Source: Isobaculum melis (lineage in GTDB: Bacteria > Bacillota > Bacilli > Lactobacillales > Carnobacteriaceae). Taken from it: a stretch of 64,000 nt of DNA. The notes beneath the pieces are model-generated. The model had not been told where the DNA came from. It searched no databases and was given only the letters and a program-made list of their open reading frames with translations. The stretch covers positions 124,001 to 188,000 of the forward strand of contig NZ_FOHA01000001.1 of the NCBI RefSeq assembly GCF_900111355.1. Reading direction: 5' to 3'. Below, one piece after another: positions 9,401-16,354 of the stretch. Made by a program: the position numbers and the translations under genes. Numbering within the stretch: position 1 is the stretch's first letter; each line of letters begins with the position of its first letter.

Positions 9401-9446
9401 CAGTTGGGATTATCTCAAACAAAAAATGGGAGATTTTGCACCATAA
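6441..9446 (+). CDS. large secreted protein of unknown function, 1001 aa
   Basis: TTG start, about 9 bases after GGAAAGGAAG; an ATG at 6433 reaches a stop at once. Residues 1-32 form a signal peptide (KKMIIVG, then a Leu-rich core), probably cleaved near IRAKEE. The mature protein is about 970 residues of mostly beta-type sequence. Residues about 110-520 contain repeated strand-turn patterns with phrases such as LYTLNILKLNKNGK and EGNLFVAGNTQSKTF, suggestive of a beta-propeller. There is no LPXTG sorting signal, C-terminal membrane anchor, LysM or WxL motif that I can see. It may be secreted or held non-covalently. Function unknown. It is transcribed alone behind a structured leader. Confidence 0.75.
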   Translation: MRHKISIKKMIIVGLNLVFLLLLLSTTNNIRAKEEKTSKITTKMSSVTIDQNTPFPFEVPMDAVGKVENALPNDYVQAKGVKPNFKKIELNSYSTTSGDTMEVKGNRYIQQLNEEGDYLLVSSSRNDGDMGKSDSPPALYTLNILKLNKNGKILDQKNIQTGMPYNPFNTTDTFLSGLHSANASPIIPYGNQRYGIIYTGRGAGLFEERRLVVIENKSTTFDIVHRSTISSSFTQSIEAVRPLWGGTKFLAYGFWERRTDDPDHPPAPEPQSLEVYEFNTILNTYTKLVDLQHEKISTILTPMTAYYGTELVDLRDTGDGYFGKVRYYNQYAPKNYKIFFYKWNYSGQLLSQRIDHHTTDSVILHEISNQERIYYYRHEPDATVLYQLDTSTYAVKEIKKYPINTSFKLQMQKQPNSDGIKYVFYGSVWQPKIGEFAPWNLEPGVVLAYLDDDFNVINATGILVEDGMPVNFSEIDTLDAEGNLFVAGNTQSKTFSKPPIGSGWVTKVGTESISNIFFGAMKKIDDYPPGIKFNDKLIVKMDEPSIDWDQALLSDVEAYDTFDIGDNLNGEQAKLQATINRNPNAPTNPIDWKGLGLNKTETGPQWIKYFIKDSSNQVTAASRLLNGVDENTDYDKTNPENFLSAGNFGIDIKDVTSLDRLSAKSAAALKAWHTESKGILIDDGTASKDVAKVNQTELQAIKDAKVTYDTAITAEEKSKIIRPYPLTFTYEDRTVQVTVFVTDDTTKIENNMVIYGFDFEASIKKVKNITSDEVKSLAYASAWDYQMKWGATALPVSNLTVDLSFTDPDKSLTGLNLVTEANESYKVKFDYQDSTGKKATNHLPSASIYGSPAKLNIRHVVLDSQADLVIPTTGYLVGENQDTTGKVASNVNLKTPILTDDTDQTFVLKQLELTFDHWCYQMRPIVPEYYQYEGYVASTKDPATNKQHEAKDKGIPTTLPILDYQTEEEYWLTIYLKPLTTDAPRPYSWDYLKQKMGDFAP

Positions 9447-9482
9447 AAAGAAGCTCTTTAGACTTTTCTAAAGAGCTTCTTT
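9447..9482. terminator. bidirectional terminator
   Basis: Stem AAAGAAGCTCTTTAG / CTAAAGAGCTTCTTT with a 6-base loop. It lies between the 1001-aa gene and the convergent esterase gene, with A/T-rich flanks suitable for both strands. Confidence 0.85.
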
Positions 9483-9486
9483 CATT

Positions 9487-10335
9487 CTATTTATCCAACC
9501 AGTCTATCAATTCCAGATAGACTTTTTTTGCTTGTTGATCTTCAGTATTCTTATCAAAATCATGTGGTAAACCCGTTACCATAGCAAACTTGTTTTGAGG
9601 AATCAGTTGCTGCAGCTGTAGCCCAACTTGATAGGGAATATCCTGATCCTGATTACTCTGTGCAATAAAAGTAGGTGGAAGCTGTGCTAAGTCAGTATCT
9701 GTTAAAGAATAGTCTTGCATCGTCGTTTTATCTGGTAATAAAAGGTCTAACCAAGCGCCTGCTTGTCGTGCATAAATGTAAATACCATATCTTGTTTCAA
9801 GAGTGCCATTCACAATTGGTATTGGCTGTTTCATTGCTTGTACCAATTCTTTTGCAAATCGTGGAAACTTTAAGTAGTAGCTACTTGGTTGTAAATAAAA
9901 ACTTTCATTAATACGAGGGTATCCATAAAAACTAATGATTTTTTGTGGTGTAGGTAAGCTTTTATCTTTTCCGCATAAAAAGGCAAGATATGCCCCCGCA
10001 GAACGACCAAATAAGAAATACTGAGTAGAATGAATGCCAAGTGTAGAAGCAGCTTCTTGACTAAACCATAAAATACTCTGTTGGATTGCATGATAAATCT
10101 CGGGTAAAGTACATTCTGGTGCTAAGGGATAGTCTACCGTTAAAAAGTGATAACCAGCCTCTAAAAATTGCTGAATATAGCTGTCAGGTAAATCAAAACG
10201 ATTGCCCCAAATTAAGCCACCACCATGAAAGTAAATGATGGTTTTGTTCTTTACCTGATTTTTAGCAGGATAAAAAGAAGCTTCTAATGAATAAGCAGCT
10301 GTTTTAAAGTATGTGAAATTTGTAAATGATTGCAT
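9487..10335 (-). CDS. alpha/beta hydrolase, hormone-sensitive-lipase-type esterase
   Basis: A 282-residue cytoplasmic alpha/beta hydrolase. The oxyanion-hole motif HGGG is at residues 37-40 and the nucleophile elbow GRSAG has Ser112. The acid and base are probably Asp232 (DQDIPY) and His258 (GLPHDFD). This order is typical of HSL/family IV esterases and carbohydrate or arylformamidase-like relatives. There is no signal peptide. The gene is monocistronic on the reverse strand, between the secreted protein and the ureide cluster, and shows no clear link to either. The substrate cannot be predicted. Confidence 0.8.
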   Translation of the reverse strand: MQSFTNFTYFKTAAYSLEASFYPAKNQVKNKTIIYFHGGGLIWGNRFDLPDSYIQQFLEAGYHFLTVDYPLAPECTLPEIYHAIQQSILWFSQEAASTLGIHSTQYFLFGRSAGAYLAFLCGKDKSLPTPQKIISFYGYPRINESFYLQPSSYYLKFPRFAKELVQAMKQPIPIVNGTLETRYGIYIYARQAGAWLDLLLPDKTTMQDYSLTDTDLAQLPPTFIAQSNQDQDIPYQVGLQLQQLIPQNKFAMVTGLPHDFDKNTEDQQAKKVYLELIDWLDK

Positions 10336-10529
10336 AAAAAAATAACAACACCTTTCAAAAATAGAATTGATAAAATTTGTGCATTAGTTCACGAACTTTA
10401 TCTAATACAAAGCTTGTGATGACTGCTTTTACTTCTGTTAACTATAGTAGAACCTGATAAAAAAATAATTGTTCAATTTGCACAAAACTTTAATTGCTAT
10501 TTGGTTTTATCGTACAATGTATTTTTTGT

Positions 10530-10543
10530 GAAAAACGCTTACA
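10530..10543. promoter_or_regulatory. possible cre (CcpA) site upstream of allC
   Basis: GAAAAACGCTTACA matches 12 of 14 positions of the TGWAANCGNTNWCA consensus, failing at the first two. It lies 60 bases before allC, after a TACAAT that may be the -10. Catabolite repression of a ureide catabolic operon would make sense, but the match is imperfect. Confidence 0.3.
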
Positions 10544-10602
10544 ATGAAAGCGCATTACAAATGAAATGTTGTTATGAATAAGACAGAGAAAGGAAGATTT
10601 AG

Positions 10603-11835
10603 ATGGTTCAGTTAGATAAAGAAGTTTTGGAAAATGTTGCATGGATTTCTGGTATTGGAGCCGACCCAACAGGAGGAACAACACGTTTACTTTATGATGA
10701 AACGTGGTTGGAAGCACAAAATGGCGTCAAAGCAAAATTAGAAGAAATTGGCATGGCCACTAAATTTGATCGCATTGGCAATTTATTTGGTCGTATTGAA
10801 GGCTCAAGATATCCAAATGAAACGATTATGTCAGGTTCACATATTGATACAGTTGTAAATGGCGGTAAATTAGATGGACAATTTGGTGTGGTGGCAGCTT
10901 ACTTAGCAATGAAAATGTTACAGGAAGAGCATGGCCAACCTTTACGTTCATTAGAAGTTATCTCAATGGCAGAAGAAGAAGGTAGCCGTTTCCCATTTGC
11001 CTTCTGGGGAAGTAAAAACCTATTTAATGAAGCAAAAAAAGAAGATGTCATGGATATTGCCGATTTCAATGGTGTGAAATTTGTGGATGCGATGCGTCAA
11101 GCTGGCTTTGACTTTAAAAAAGAAGATGAAGCCATTCGTGAGGACATTAAAGCCTTTGTTGAAATTCATATTGAGCAAGGAAATGTCCTAGAAATGGAAC
11201 AAAAATCAGTTGGTGTCGTTACAAGCATCGTTGGACAAAAACGTTATACGATTGTCTTGAAAGGTGAAGCAAACCATGCGGGAACAACACCAATGAAATA
11301 TCGTAAAGATGCGGTTTATGCCTTTAGCAAAATTTGTTCACAATCCATTGATAAGGCTAGAGTGATTGGTGAACCATTAGTATTAACCTTTGGGAAAGTT
11401 GAACCAAAACCAAATACAGTGAATGTTGTACCAGGAGAGGTTTTATTTACAATGGACTGTCGTCATACTGATCAAGCAGCCTTAAATGATTTCACTGCTG
11501 AAGTTGAAGCAGATATGAAACAAATTGCAGCCGAAATGGGCATGAAAATTGAGATTGATTTATGGATGAATGAACCACCTGTTCCAATGGATACTGAAAT
11601 TATTGATGTTTTGAAAAAAGCTTCAGACAAAGCAGGGGTTAATTACCGTACGATGCATAGTGGTGCAGGACATGATTCACAAATTATTGCCCCACACATT
11701 CCGACTGCAATGATTTTTGTACCAAGTATTGGTGGCATTAGCCATAACCCAGCAGAAGATACTGAGTTACCTGACTTAGTTGAAGGTGTGAAAACATTAG
11801 CTGCAGCATTATATGAATTAGCTTATACAGAATAA
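10603..11835 (+). CDS. allC: allantoate amidohydrolase (M20 family)
   Basis: 410 residues, the normal length for AllC and related N-carbamoyl amino acid amidohydrolases. M20 metal-binding motifs are visible: GSHIDTVVNGGKLDGQFG (His80, Asp91), MAEEEGSRF (Glu125-Glu126), EIHIEQG, and a C-terminal SGAGHDSQI. The lid-domain signature GEANHAGTTPM is also present. AllC converts allantoate to ureidoglycine, CO2 and ammonia. It is the first gene of a co-oriented run allC-MFS-allE-allD-allD-fdrA-ylbE-ylbF-carbamate kinase, which makes the allantoate assignment much stronger than family membership alone. A close paralogue lies at 31161. Start ATG follows AAAGGAAG. Confidence 0.88.
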   Translation: MVQLDKEVLENVAWISGIGADPTGGTTRLLYDETWLEAQNGVKAKLEEIGMATKFDRIGNLFGRIEGSRYPNETIMSGSHIDTVVNGGKLDGQFGVVAAYLAMKMLQEEHGQPLRSLEVISMAEEEGSRFPFAFWGSKNLFNEAKKEDVMDIADFNGVKFVDAMRQAGFDFKKEDEAIREDIKAFVEIHIEQGNVLEMEQKSVGVVTSIVGQKRYTIVLKGEANHAGTTPMKYRKDAVYAFSKICSQSIDKARVIGEPLVLTFGKVEPKPNTVNVVPGEVLFTMDCRHTDQAALNDFTAEVEADMKQIAAEMGMKIEIDLWMNEPPVPMDTEIIDVLKKASDKAGVNYRTMHSGAGHDSQIIAPHIPTAMIFVPSIGGISHNPAEDTELPDLVEGVKTLAAALYELAYTE

Positions 11836-11851
11836 AAAGGAGCGAAAAAAA

Positions 11852-13102
11852 GTGGAAAATCAAACAGTAGAGAAAAAGATGGGTATTGCTTATTGGCAAC
11901 AAATTATTATCATGCTTTGTTTAGGATGGACAGTTATTTGGATCTATCGTTCAGCTTTATCTCCAATTTTTCCTGAATTGAATGCGTCCCTTGGTGGAGA
12001 CTTAAGTGATGGGGCTTTAGGAGCCATCTCAAGCTTTTATTTCTTTGGTTATACTGGGATGCAAATTCCAGCTGGTATTTTAGTAGATAAATTTGGTAAA
12101 AAAGTGGTCATGATTCCTGGGTTCCTTTTATTTGCCATTGCAACAGTTTTAATTGCCAATGCAAATGGCATCGGCATGATTTATGCAGGTAGTTTATTAG
12201 CAGGTATTGGTTGCGGAACGTATTATGGTTCAGCTTACTCATTATCTTCTGAAAATATTTCCTCAGAACGTCGTGGTTTATCAACAGCTATTATTAATAG
12301 TGGTTCAGCGATTGGAATGGGAATTGGTTTGATTTTATCTAGTTTACTAGTCAAACAAATGAACTTACCATGGCAAACAATGATGTATCTTGTAACGGTT
12401 CTTTTATTAGTTTTAACTTTTGTATTTGCGAAATTCATTCGTTCAACACCAAAAGCAACAGCTGAAACGAAAGCAATGGAAGCCAAACAACATGATCCAG
12501 AAGATAAAGTCTCGTTAGCGAAATTATTCTCACCAAATATGTTGGCTGCTTATGTCTTATATTTTGCTACTTGTTATGGTTATTATATGGTCGTGACTTG
12601 GTTGCCATCATTCTTACAGCAAGAAAGAGGGTTTGAAGGCGTAGCGATTGGGTTTTCAGCAGCATTAGTTGCCTTTTCATCTATTCCAGGAGCATTGTTC
12701 TTCAGTCGTTTATCAGATAAATTCCAAGGTAAAAAAATTCAATTTATTGTGATTTTAGAATTATTAGCAGCAGGTATGTTGATTTTAACGGTGATGGCAC
12801 CTAACTCAAGTGTGCTATTAATTGGTTTAATCCTTTATGGATTATTAGGTAAATTAGCAGTAGAGCCTATCATCATTTCATACATTGGGGATACTGCACC
12901 TAAAAAAGGCTATGGCACAACATTTGGTGTGTTTAACTTCTTCGGAATGAGCTCATCTGTGCTAGCGCCATGGTTAACAGGTGTGATTTCAGATACGACA
13001 GGTTCAAAAGTAAATGGATTTTACATTTCAGCTATCATTATGGTTGTAGGAACACTATTATTTCTAGCAGCTAACTTGATGCAACGTAAAAAAGCAGCAT
13101 AA
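11852..13102 (+). CDS. MFS transporter of the ureide cluster
   Basis: A 416-residue major facilitator with 12 predicted helices. The MFS loop 2-3 signature is present (GILVDKFGKKVV), and a cytoplasmic loop of about 30 charged residues lies near the middle. The GTG start follows AAAGGAGCG, and the gene begins 16 bases after allC. Its placement directly behind allC suggests uptake of allantoate, another ureide, or export of an end product such as oxamate. It resembles the anion:cation symporter group of MFS rather than the NCS1 allantoin permeases. The substrate is inferred only from context. Confidence 0.8.
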   Translation: MENQTVEKKMGIAYWQQIIIMLCLGWTVIWIYRSALSPIFPELNASLGGDLSDGALGAISSFYFFGYTGMQIPAGILVDKFGKKVVMIPGFLLFAIATVLIANANGIGMIYAGSLLAGIGCGTYYGSAYSLSSENISSERRGLSTAIINSGSAIGMGIGLILSSLLVKQMNLPWQTMMYLVTVLLLVLTFVFAKFIRSTPKATAETKAMEAKQHDPEDKVSLAKLFSPNMLAAYVLYFATCYGYYMVVTWLPSFLQQERGFEGVAIGFSAALVAFSSIPGALFFSRLSDKFQGKKIQFIVILELLAAGMLILTVMAPNSSVLLIGLILYGLLGKLAVEPIIISYIGDTAPKKGYGTTFGVFNFFGMSSSVLAPWLTGVISDTTGSKVNGFYISAIIMVVGTLLFLAANLMQRKKAA

Positions 13103-13116
13103 AAAATAAAAGCATT

Positions 13117-13142
13117 TGGATGGCTGGATTTTCAGTCATCCA
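13117..13142 (+). terminator. intercistronic hairpin between MFS gene and allE
   Basis: TGGATGGCTG / CAGTCATCCA stem with one G-U pair and a TTTCAAT tail. It is a weak terminator or mRNA-stabilising hairpin inside the operon. Confidence 0.45.
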
Positions 13143-13175
13143 TTTCAATAAAAGATTAAAGTGAGGTTTATTAAC

Positions 13176-13961
13176 ATGGGATACCGTAACAATCAAGTAG
13201 GATATAGAGAAGATTTATTAGCATCACGTTCAATTATTAGAAGAGGGAACTTCGCTTTAATTCCACCAGATGGCTTAGTGAAAAATACTGTACCAGGATT
13301 TGAAGACTGTGATTTATCCATTTTATCCTCTCCAAAATTAGGCGCAACCTTTGTGGATTATCTTGTGACAATGCTGCCAAATGGCCGAAATACTTTAGGC
13401 TTTGGAGAAGAAGGTGTAGAAACCTTTGTTTATGTATTAGATGGAAAAGTAAAAATCAGCGATGGCGAAACAGAATATGTTCATACAAGTGGTGGTTATG
13501 TTTACTTACCAGCTGATAAAAAAATGTATTTAGAAAACATCAATGGTGCCAATAGTGAATTATTCTTATACAAGAAACGCTATGAAGCAATTGAGGGACA
13601 TACAGCACGTAATATTTCAGGCAATACAAATGACATCACACCAGAAGAATATGAAGGCATGTCAGATGTCTTACTAACAGATTTATTACCAAAAGATTTA
13701 GGCTTTGATATGAATTTCCATATTCTTTCATTTAAACCAGGTGCAAGCCATGGCTATATTGAAACCCATGTTCAAGAGCATGGTGCTTATATGCTTTCAG
13801 GTGCAGGGGTTTATGTATTAGATAACGAGTGGATTCCAATTGAAAAAGGCGATTATTTATTTATGGGGGCTTATGTACCACAAGCAACATATGCAGTTGG
13901 ACGTGGTGAAAGCTTTAGCTATCTTTATTCCAAAGATTGCAACCGTGATGCGCAAATCTAA
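13176..13961 (+). CDS. allE: (S)-ureidoglycine aminohydrolase
   Basis: A 261-residue bicupin matching AllE (YlbA). It releases ammonia from (S)-ureidoglycine to give (S)-ureidoglycolate and uses Mn. The N-terminal cupin (residues about 50-130) carries [16 protein letters not shown]. The C-terminal cupin (about 175-255) carries the metal-binding pattern [16 protein letters not shown], with His and Glu ligands. The ATG at 13176 is preferred because GTGAGG serves as its ribosome binding site; the upstream in-frame GTG is part of that site. Position between allC and allD fits the pathway order. PucG at 24643 consumes the same substrate. Confidence 0.9.
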   Translation: MGYRNNQVGYREDLLASRSIIRRGNFALIPPDGLVKNTVPGFEDCDLSILSSPKLGATFVDYLVTMLPNGRNTLGFGEEGVETFVYVLDGKVKISDGETEYVHTSGGYVYLPADKKMYLENINGANSELFLYKKRYEAIEGHTARNISGNTNDITPEEYEGMSDVLLTDLLPKDLGFDMNFHILSFKPGASHGYIETHVQEHGAYMLSGAGVYVLDNEWIPIEKGDYLFMGAYVPQATYAVGRGESFSYLYSKDCNRDAQI

Positions 13962-13983
13962 AGAATAGAAAGAGGATTTAACA

Positions 13984-15057
13984 ATGACAGAATTAGAAAT
14001 GGTACGTGTAACTGAAAAAGAACTACATGATTTAATTCAAAATAAGCTTGAAAAAGCAGGTCTAGCAACAGCTCATGCAGATGTGGTAGCAGATACTTTA
14101 GCTTTTGCTGATGCAAGAGGCATCCATTCTCATGGAGCAGTGCGTGTGGATTATTATGCAGAACGTATTGCTAAAGGTGGTAGTAATTTAACACCTGACT
14201 TTAAATTTAATCAAACAGGTCCTAGTACAGGGGTCTTTGAAGCAGATAATGGTGTTGGACACTTTGCTGCGAATGAAGCCTTAAAAGAAGCGATTCGTTT
14301 AGCTAAGGAAACTGGAATTGGAGTTGTTGGTGTTCATCAAATGGGACATAGTGGCGCATTAGCTTATTTTGTGAAGCAAGCAGCTGAACAAGATATGATT
14401 GCCTTATCTGTTTGCCAATCAGATCCAATGGTGGTGCCATTTGGCGGTTCAGAGCCGTATTTTGGTACCAATCCAATTGCTTTTGCAGCACCAAGAAAAA
14501 ATCACACACCAATCGTTTTTGATATGGCAACAACAGTTCAAGCATGGGGTAAGATTTTAGATGCGCGTTCTCGTAATGTAGAAATCCCAAATACTTGGGC
14601 AGTAGATGGAGCGGGCAATCCAACAACAAATCCTCATGAAGTGAAAGCCTTATTACCAATTGCAGGACCAAAAGGCTATGGTTTAATGATGATGGTTGAT
14701 ATTTTATCAGGCTCCTTACTAGGCTTACCATTTGGCAAGCATGTTTCTTCTATGTATACAGATATTACAGCAGGCCGTAACTTAGGGCAATTACACATGA
14801 TTATTAACCCAAGCTACTTCACTGATTTAGAAACCTTCAAAGAAAATATTGATCAAATGGTTTCAGAATTACATGCAGGAAAACCAGCTGCTGACTTTGA
14901 ACAAGTCTTATATCCAGGGGAATTATCTGAAATGACAGCTGAGAAATATCAAAAAGAAGGCATTCCAATTGTCAAAGAAATCTATGATTATTTAATCAGT
15001 GATACCATTCATTTTGATAAATATGACAAAGCAAACGCATTTGGTGAAAAGGAATAA
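13984..15057 (+). CDS. allD: ureidoglycolate dehydrogenase (copy 1)
   Basis: A 357-residue member of the LDH2/malate dehydrogenase oxidoreductase family. AllD oxidises (S)-ureidoglycolate to oxalurate with NAD(P). Family hallmarks are visible: DARGIHSHG near residue 41 with the catalytic His, GHSGALAYFV, the cofactor-binding FGTNPIAFAAP, and GPKGYGLMMMVDIL. The N-terminus is about 8 residues longer than that of copy 2. RBS AGAGGA precedes ATG 13984. A second dehydrogenase of the same family follows after a 200-base gap. Confidence 0.87.
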   Translation: MTELEMVRVTEKELHDLIQNKLEKAGLATAHADVVADTLAFADARGIHSHGAVRVDYYAERIAKGGSNLTPDFKFNQTGPSTGVFEADNGVGHFAANEALKEAIRLAKETGIGVVGVHQMGHSGALAYFVKQAAEQDMIALSVCQSDPMVVPFGGSEPYFGTNPIAFAAPRKNHTPIVFDMATTVQAWGKILDARSRNVEIPNTWAVDGAGNPTTNPHEVKALLPIAGPKGYGLMMMVDILSGSLLGLPFGKHVSSMYTDITAGRNLGQLHMIINPSYFTDLETFKENIDQMVSELHAGKPAADFEQVLYPGELSEMTAEKYQKEGIPIVKEIYDYLISDTIHFDKYDKANAFGEKE

Positions 15058-15080
15058 GTTCTATCTCATTTAACAGGTTA

Positions 15081-15240
15081 TTTTACTATCAAGATTGAAC
15101 GGGCTTGTTCAGCTTTTAATGCTATCCAGCTTCACAGGCTAGTCTTTCGGGAAAAAGATAAAAATGGCGTGTGACAAAAAGCGTCACAATCAATTTTTCC
15201 TATTTTCCTGTCAAGGCTAAACGAGCCTGTTCAGCTTTTA
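15081..15240 (+). repeat. direct repeat in the gap between the two allD paralogues
   Basis: Positions 15081-15118 and 15203-15240 share 31 of 38 bases, including an identical 13-base TGTTCAGCTTTTA end. Each copy reads in one frame as a peptide like RACSAF. The second copy lies just upstream of the allD2 ribosome binding site. I recall similar RACSAF-type reading in non-coding repeats of Lactobacillales, but cannot confirm that here. The rest of the 200-base gap shows no gene. Confidence 0.55.
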
Positions 15241-15257
15241 AGATAGGAGCGATTCAT

Positions 15258-16307
15258 TTGAAAATAAACAAAGCAGATTTACATCGACTGATTAAAAATA
15301 AGATTGAAAAAGCTGGTTTAACTGAAGAGCATGCAACAATTGTGAGTGATATCTTAACTTTTGCTGATGCAAGAGGCATTCATTCTCATGGGGCAATGCG
15401 GGTAGAATATTATGCTGAAAGAATTGCAAAGGGCGGTATTACCAACCGCCCAAATTTCTCCTTTAAGCAAACTGCACCTAGCTGTGGTATTTTCGAAGGA
15501 GATAATGGTTCAGGTTTTGTGGCAGCGAAGCTTGCAATGGATCAGGCAATCAAAATGGCAAAAGCAACAGGTGTGGCAGTTGTTGGTGTTAGAAACATGT
15601 CACATAGTGGTGCTTTAGCTTATTTTGTGGAAATGGCAGCACAGCAGGATTTAGTTGCGCTATCTGTTTGTCAATCTGATCCAATGGTGGTGCCGTTTGG
15701 CGGCTCAGAAGCCTATTTTGGTACCAATCCAATTGCTTTTGCCGCACCGAGTCATGATGAGCGGATGATTACCTTTGATATGGCAACAACGGTTCAAGCT
15801 TGGGGCAAAATTTTACATGCGCGCTCTAAAAAAGAGACAATTCCAGCCTCTTGGGCAGTTGATGAGGCGGGTAATCCAACAACTGATTCAACGAAAGTAA
15901 CCGCTTTACTACCCATAGCAGGACCAAAAGGTTATGGCTTAATGATGATGGTGGATATTTTAGCAGGCACCTTACTAGGATTGCCATTTGGTAAGCATGT
16001 GTCCTCAATGTATCATGACTTATCTCAAGGTAGGGAATTAGGTCAATTGCATCTTGTAATCAATCCAGCCTTCTTCACGGATTTAGCTACCTTCAAAGAA
16101 AATATTTCAACCATGTTAGATGAATTAAAAGAAATCAAACCAAGTGAAGGCTTTAAAGAAGTTAATTTCCCAGGTGAACGTGGTAGAATGCGTGAAAAAA
16201 ATTATGAAGCAGAAGGTATCGAGCTTGTAGATGACATTTATGATTACTTAGTGAGTGATGTCATTCATTTTGACCGTTATGATCATAAAAATAAATTTGC
16301 CGAATAA
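15258..16307 (+). CDS. ureidoglycolate dehydrogenase paralogue (copy 2)
   Basis: A 349-residue LDH2-family dehydrogenase closely related to allD copy 1, with the same DARGIHSHG, SHSGALAYFV, FGTNPIAFAAP and GPKGYGLMMMVDIL segments. The start is the TTG at 15258, preceded by AGGAGCG; an upstream in-frame extension of 29 codons runs through the direct repeat and is not credible as protein. Two copies in tandem suggest either dosage or specialisation, for example one for ureidoglycolate and one for another 2-hydroxy acid. Sequence alone does not say which copy is the true AllD. Confidence 0.8.
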   Translation: MKINKADLHRLIKNKIEKAGLTEEHATIVSDILTFADARGIHSHGAMRVEYYAERIAKGGITNRPNFSFKQTAPSCGIFEGDNGSGFVAAKLAMDQAIKMAKATGVAVVGVRNMSHSGALAYFVEMAAQQDLVALSVCQSDPMVVPFGGSEAYFGTNPIAFAAPSHDERMITFDMATTVQAWGKILHARSKKETIPASWAVDEAGNPTTDSTKVTALLPIAGPKGYGLMMMVDILAGTLLGLPFGKHVSSMYHDLSQGRELGQLHLVINPAFFTDLATFKENISTMLDELKEIKPSEGFKEVNFPGERGRMREKNYEAEGIELVDDIYDYLVSDVIHFDRYDHKNKFAE

Positions 16308-16354
16308 GGCTAAATCACTTTAAGAATAAAATAAAACGATTGCGAGGAATTTGA

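Noticed and set aside
10490-10600. Bacillus-type PucR box upstream of allC
   Set aside because: A TTGGTT occurs near 10501 but the flanking bases do not fit WWWCNTTGGTTAA, so I do not claim it.
14303-14731. 142-codon reverse frame inside allD
   Set aside because: Antisense shadow of a well-supported gene; Leu/His/Gln-rich composition without motifs.
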